Assembly: GCF_009766085.1 (NCBI RefSeq)
Contig: NZ_LMUF01000007.1
Location: 302,504-366,503 of the forward strand
Reading direction: 5' to 3'
Origin: Burkholderia sp. S171
GTDB taxonomy: Bacteria > Pseudomonadota > Gammaproteobacteria > Burkholderiales > Burkholderiaceae
DNA length: 64,000 nt
Part shown: piece by piece, positions 60,345-64,000 of the stretch
Layout of the letters: each line of letters starts with the position of its first letter
How positions within the stretch are numbered: position 1 is the stretch's first letter
Translations under genes and position numbers: made by a program
Notes under the pieces: model-generated
Told to the model about the DNA's origin: nothing
The model's database searches: none
What the model saw: only the letters and a program-made list of their open reading frames with translations

Positions 60345-61634
60345 ATGAGCGCCGTCATCGATCGGCCCGATCAGTCCAATCATGCGGGACCCAGCCAGGT
60401 ACCCGACAGCGCGACAGAACACCCAGTATCCAACGAGGACCGTTTGAATCTGCTTATCGTCACGCATACCGTCGGCAACGACGGGCAAGGGCGCGTCAAC
60501 TACGAGGTCGTCCAGGCGGCGCTTGCCGCGGGCCATTCGGTCACGCTGCTCAGCACCAAGGTCGACGAGACTTTGAGCCAGCATCCGCGCGGTACTGTTG
60601 TTCGCCTACCCGCGAGCCGGGTGCCCACGCGCTTGCTGCAATACCAGATGTTCGCGTTGCGTGCCGCTGCGTGGATTCGCGCTCATCGTCATGAGTTCGA
60701 CGTGGTGCAGGTCAATGGATTTATCGCGTGGACGCATTCCGATGTGAACGCCATCCACTTCGTCCATAGCGGTTGGTATAAAAGCGGCCATTACCCGTTT
60801 CGCCTGAGCGGCGGGTTGCATGCCGCGTATCAACTGCTGTGCACGCGGCTCAATGCGTGGTGCGAACGCTGGGCGTTCAGGCATGCACGCGTGCTGGTGC
60901 CGGTGTCGGAAAAGGTGAGTGCGGAGCTGGTATCGCTTGGCATGTCGCGTGACAAGATCCGCGTGATCCATCACGGCGTGGATAACGTCGAGTTCTCGCG
61001 GGACTTGTCGCAGACATCGCAGCGCGAGCGTTTCAAGTTGCCGGAAGACCCGTTCATGCTGCTGTTCGCCGGCGACCTGCGCAACGCGCGCAAGAACCTT
61101 GACACCGTGCTCCGCGCGCTCGTGAAGTGTTCGCCCAACGTACACCTCGCGGTGGCCGGCGGTGTGGCGAGCAGTCCGTATCCGGCAATGGCCGCTGCGC
61201 TCGGCGTGGCGGATCGCGTGCATTTCGTCGGGATGATCCGCGATATGCCCACGCTGATGCGTTGCGCCGATGCGTTTGTGCTCCCGTCGCGTTACGAAGC
61301 CATGAGCCTCGTGCTGCTCGAGGCGCTTGCTTGCGCGTTGCCGGTGATTACCGTGCACACGACCGGCGGCGCGGAAGTGGTCACTGAGGAGTGCGGCATC
61401 GTGCTCGACGATCCCGACAACGAAACCTCGCTGGCCGAAGCCATCTCGCTGATTGCATCTGACCCGCTGCGTACGCGCGAAATGGGACAGGCGGCTCAGG
61501 CGCTGGCCGCGACATTGTCCTGGCGGAGCATGGCAGCGCGCTATCTCGCGCTGTTCGAAGAGATTGCGAAAACGCGCAAGGCCGCTCGCCACACGGTGCG
61601 GGCTCGCCAGGAGACTGTATCGATGAAGGGATGA
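60345..61634 (+). CDS. Family-4 glycosyltransferase
   Basis: 429 residues from the ATG at 60345; the frame is open back to 60189 but that lead is not protein-like, and the GT4 core starts near residue 33 with LNLLIVTHTVGNDGQGRVNY. The C-terminal domain includes LLFAGDLRNARKNLDTVLRA, VHFVGMIRDMPTLMRCADAF and the E-x7-E motif in PSRYEAMSLVLLEALACALP. Such enzymes add a sugar from a nucleotide donor to a lipid-linked oligosaccharide at the inner face of the membrane. The gene ends 1 nt before the start of the next glycosyltransferase, so the two are coupled. Confidence 0.9.
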   Translation: MSAVIDRPDQSNHAGPSQVPDSATEHPVSNEDRLNLLIVTHTVGNDGQGRVNYEVVQAALAAGHSVTLLSTKVDETLSQHPRGTVVRLPASRVPTRLLQYQMFALRAAAWIRAHRHEFDVVQVNGFIAWTHSDVNAIHFVHSGWYKSGHYPFRLSGGLHAAYQLLCTRLNAWCERWAFRHARVLVPVSEKVSAELVSLGMSRDKIRVIHHGVDNVEFSRDLSQTSQRERFKLPEDPFMLLFAGDLRNARKNLDTVLRALVKCSPNVHLAVAGGVASSPYPAMAAALGVADRVHFVGMIRDMPTLMRCADAFVLPSRYEAMSLVLLEALACALPVITVHTTGGAEVVTEECGIVLDDPDNETSLAEAISLIASDPLRTREMGQAAQALAATLSWRSMAARYLALFEEIAKTRKAARHTVRARQETVSMKG

Positions 61635-61635
61635 A

Positions 61636-62865
61636 GTGATCGCGAGGCTATCGACGCGAATTGAAGGAGGCGTTTTAGTCACAAGTGCCCCGCAGTCACC
61701 CGCAAGAAGCAAGAAGGGCCCCGGCGCCCCAGGCGCCGATCAACCTCGAACCAGACTAGTCATGAAAATCGTTCACATGGCCACGCATGCGCAATGCAAC
61801 GGCAACGGCACCGTCAACGCGATGGTCGATCTGGCGTGCATGCAGGCGCGCGCCGGACACAACGTCGCGGTCGCTTCCGCAGGCGGCGCCTTCGAGTCGT
61901 TGCTGCGGCGCCATGGCGTCACGCATTCGCTGCTGCATCAGTCGCGCCAGCCTTGGCGTGTGCCGGCCATGGTCGCGGGGTTCGGCCGGTTGATCGAGCG
62001 CTTCAATCCCGATGTGGTACACGCGCACATGATGACCGGCGCGTTGATCTCGCGCTTCGGCAACATGCGCCGCCGCTTCGCGCTGGTGACCACCGTTCAT
62101 CACGATATCCAGAAAAGCGCTTCGATGGTGCGCTTTGGTGATCGCGTGATCGTGGCGAGCCACGCCGCAGGGGACGCCATGCTGGAACGTGGCGTGCTGC
62201 CAGACACCTTGAGCGTGGTGACAAGCGGCACCATTGGTTCCCCGCGTGTTCCCGGACGACAGCCGCCATCATTGCAGTTACAGCATCCGAATGTAGTGTG
62301 CGTGGCAGCGATGTTCGAGCGCAACGGCATTGCCGACCTGCTGCACGCGTTTTCGCATGTGCGGCAGACACAAGACGCGCAGCTCTATTTGGTGGGTGAC
62401 GGACCTGATCGTGGACTGATGGAAAGTCTTGCAGAACAACTTGGTATTGCTAACTGTGTCACGTTCACAGGGTTCGTCGCGGATCCCCGCGCGTATCTGG
62501 CCGAAGCTGACGTATTCGTGTTTGCTGCCCATCAGGCTCCCGGGCCGCTGGTGATCAGCGAAGCGCGGGAGGCGGGTTGTGCGATCGTCGCGACGAAGGT
62601 GGGTGGCGTTCCGGAGATGCTGGAAAACGGGAGTGCGGGGGTGCTCGTGGCGCCCCAGGAGCCGATGCAACTGGCCGCCAAACTGGGATGGTTACTGATG
62701 GATTCGCCAGTACGTGCGCAATATGCCGCGCGTGCAAAGCGAGATCTGGAGCGTTTTTCGGTGCAGCGCGTGTGCACGGAACATCTGGCGGTCTATGAAC
62801 AAGCAATTTCCCAGAGCGAGCGCCGACAAAACCGTCCGTCGACACGGCGTGCGCCGGTGGCGTGA
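61636..62865 (+). CDS. Family-4 glycosyltransferase
   Basis: 409 residues from a GTG at 61636 preceded by AAGGGATGAA; an ATG at 61762, where the GT4 fold begins (MKIVHMATHAQCNGNGTVNA), is an alternative giving 367 residues. The N-domain has the Asn-Gly loop and VVHAHMMTGALISRF, and the C-domain has VVCVAAMFERNGIADLLHAF, LVGDGPDRGLMESLAEQLG and the E-x7-E counterpart in APGPLVISEAREAGCAIVAT. Donor and acceptor are unknown. It is coupled to the previous glycosyltransferase. Confidence 0.88.
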   Translation: MIARLSTRIEGGVLVTSAPQSPARSKKGPGAPGADQPRTRLVMKIVHMATHAQCNGNGTVNAMVDLACMQARAGHNVAVASAGGAFESLLRRHGVTHSLLHQSRQPWRVPAMVAGFGRLIERFNPDVVHAHMMTGALISRFGNMRRRFALVTTVHHDIQKSASMVRFGDRVIVASHAAGDAMLERGVLPDTLSVVTSGTIGSPRVPGRQPPSLQLQHPNVVCVAAMFERNGIADLLHAFSHVRQTQDAQLYLVGDGPDRGLMESLAEQLGIANCVTFTGFVADPRAYLAEADVFVFAAHQAPGPLVISEAREAGCAIVATKVGGVPEMLENGSAGVLVAPQEPMQLAAKLGWLLMDSPVRAQYAARAKRDLERFSVQRVCTEHLAVYEQAISQSERRQNRPSTRRAPVA

Positions 62866-62869
62866 CAGG

Positions 62870-63300
62870 GGACTCTTGCAGCCGCAGGCTCCAGGCCAGT
62901 TGATTGGGAATGAGTCCCTTGAGGAAGTCCACGTCGCGCGTGACTCCCACGCCCAGATGATGATTGCCAATCGCGTCATTTTGCATAAACGCTTTCGTCG
63001 TTATTTAGTTCGTATACCGTAACAATTGGCTATTCGAGATGTCGCCCGCCGTTCCGCAGCGACTCGGCCATTTGACTCAGGAAGTCAGTGCTGAGCGTGG
63101 CGTCATCGTCGGTGAGCGTTACATGCATGCCTGTTACCGCATCGCGCGCACAGTTGCGGTTCGCGCCGAGGCCGCGGCGGGGGGCCGTCCATGAAGACGG
63201 CACGCGGAAAGTCAGCAGCCGTCATTTCACGCGTGAGCGTATCAGTGCTGTCGTCCGAGATCACGATCGGGATGCGCCGGATACGTGGAGGCTTCGACCG
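62870..63300 (-). pseudogene. Relic of a family-2 glycosyltransferase
   Basis: Pieces of a GT2 enzyme are readable in three frames. From about 63297 the frame gives RIRRIPIVISDDSTD and FPRAVFMDGPP. After a C-run it shifts to RGLGANRNCARDAVTGMHVT and LTDDDATLSTDFLSQMAESL, which includes the DDD donor-binding site and ends at a TAG at 63030-63032. Downstream pieces (VTVYELNN, then NDAIGNHHLGVGVTRDVDFL in another frame) look like the continuation. The N-terminal strand is missing. So the gene has a frameshift, a stop and truncations. Confidence 0.6.
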
Positions 63301-63910
63301 AACGCAACGTCCGGAAAAGATTCCCGGGACGATTGCGCCTGCAGATACATACCGGGAAGCGCGGCGCATCAGACGGACTGGGTTGATCGACAGCGGCGCC
63401 CATGTATTTTCCCGGCATTTTCCGGTTCTGTGCCGCGCATGCGCGACACGGCGAGATGCCCTATTTGACTCGGCAACGAAAAAGCCGTCTGTTGGAGATT
63501 GAACATCGAACATCGACCGTGGAGGGAATAACGGTGGCGGGAACTGCTCGCGATGGCGGAAATATCAGGGTGTGCTCGCGCAGTGTGTGCGGGCGCACTG
63601 AATCATCGGCGTAGTGAAAGTGTAATGGGCACACCACTTAACACGCAGTCGCGATGCTCTGTCGTGTTCGTCAACCCGGGCGCGGCCCGTCGGACAGGTG
63701 AAGCTAGGTGACGCGCGCATCTCGGTCACGTTCGTCCGCCGAGTGCCTTGAACGGCAGAACGACCGAATAGCGTGCGGGCGTTCGCACGCGCACACAACG
63801 AAATAGATTTACCTGCTTAAATTGCGCATCAATCGATGCGTGTTTTTCACGCGTCCGCACCTGTAAGACGCGCTCGGCCCTCAATCAGCTTCAACGCTTC
63901 AGGAGTCACC
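63301..63910. other. Upstream region of the mannose-1-phosphate guanylyltransferase gene
   Basis: 610 nt with no supported ORF; the first part may be further decayed glycosyltransferase DNA. A 7-bp hairpin GCGTGCG/CGCACGC with a 6-nt loop lies at 63771-63790, and a smaller GCGTG/CACGC hairpin with a T5 loop near 63840-63855. The promoter of the next gene should be here; no -35/-10 pair stands out. Confidence 0.45.
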
Positions 63911-64000
63911 GTGGACGTGTCCCACTATCCGCTTGCCGGCATCCCCAAGACGGGCGCCGCGAGTGTTCGCGTGCAGCCGGTCATTCTCGCCGGCGGGTCC
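63911..64000 (+). CDS. manC: Mannose-1-phosphate guanylyltransferase, N-terminal part
   Basis: The last 30 codons of the window start with a GTG preceded by AGGAG 6 nt upstream. The product begins MDVSHYPLAGIPKTGAASVR and reaches VQPVILAGGS, the start of the nucleotide-binding loop LAGGSGTRLWP of ManC/CpsB/AlgA proteins. These make GDP-mannose from mannose-1-phosphate and GTP, and often also isomerise mannose-6-phosphate. This supports the view that the region belongs to an exopolysaccharide (cepacian-type) locus that continues to the right. Confidence 0.8.
   Translation, partial: MDVSHYPLAGIPKTGAASVRVQPVILAGGS

Noticed and set aside
60606..61712. 368-codon minus-strand frame opposite the GT4 gene
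   Set aside because: Antisense shadow of an intact glycosyltransferase; composition dominated by Arg and His.

Overview
The window looks like a chromosomal segment of a Burkholderiales bacterium, most likely Paraburkholderia or Caballeronia. Base composition is high-GC. The rnr-rlmB block, the H-NS-type protein ending in an AT-hook-like core, the long FadE, the DUF1839 gene and the start of a GDP-mannose/exopolysaccharide locus all fit that group. Genus is an inference from gene content only.

Layout. 1-6.2 kb: a minus-strand fatty-acid beta-oxidation-type operon (TetR regulator, FadE acyl-CoA dehydrogenase, long FabG-like reductase, MaoC hydratase, thiolase running off the left edge). 6.4-11.6 kb: two divergent MFS carriers of different families, a class II aldolase, an AraC regulator and a small conserved protein. 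11.8-15.2 kb: an Lrp-type regulator divergent from a stand-alone homodimeric 2-oxoacid dehydrogenase E1. 15.4-21 kb: AraC regulator, PLP-dependent decarboxylase, TauE-type permease, LysR regulator and an AlkD/AlkC-like HEAT-repeat protein. 21.3-30.5 kb: signalling block with a chemoreceptor, a 1321-residue hybrid kinase with two receivers and Hpt, a receiver-GGDEF diguanylate cyclase and a double-receiver protein, with an NTF2-like protein and a CDF metal transporter lacking its cytosolic domain.

31-46.2 kb is the most interesting part. Two nearly identical tRNA-Leu(CAG) genes in the same orientation, each with its own promoter and terminator, flank about 15 kb of accessory genes. These are a TetR regulator, an FMN/FAD demethylase-like oxidoreductase, an M24 protein whose metal-ligand spacing matches the DMSP lyase DddP rather than ordinary aminopeptidase P, an ornithine-cyclodeaminase-family protein, a MarR regulator, a complete polar amino-acid ABC importer, a cupin, a ProC-like reductase, a DAO-type FAD oxidase, an H-NS protein, an aldo/keto reductase and a SnoaL-like protein. 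Together they read as an uptake-and-degradation system for an unidentified methylated or cyclic amino-acid-like compound (betaine/osmolyte type). No exact known pathway is matched.

46.5-52 kb is core: RNase R, RlmB, a lipoprotein amidase, a SirB-like protein and ribose-5-phosphate isomerase A. 52.6-64 kb is an eroded exopolysaccharide region: three intact family-4 glycosyltransferases, a Crp-family regulator, DUF1839, a GNAT, and the first 30 codons of a mannose-1-phosphate guanylyltransferase. Interspersed are relics of a GT4, a GT2, an IS5-type transposase and a carrier protein that has lost its phosphopantetheine-serine region. No rRNA, CRISPR array, integrase or complete insertion sequence was found.
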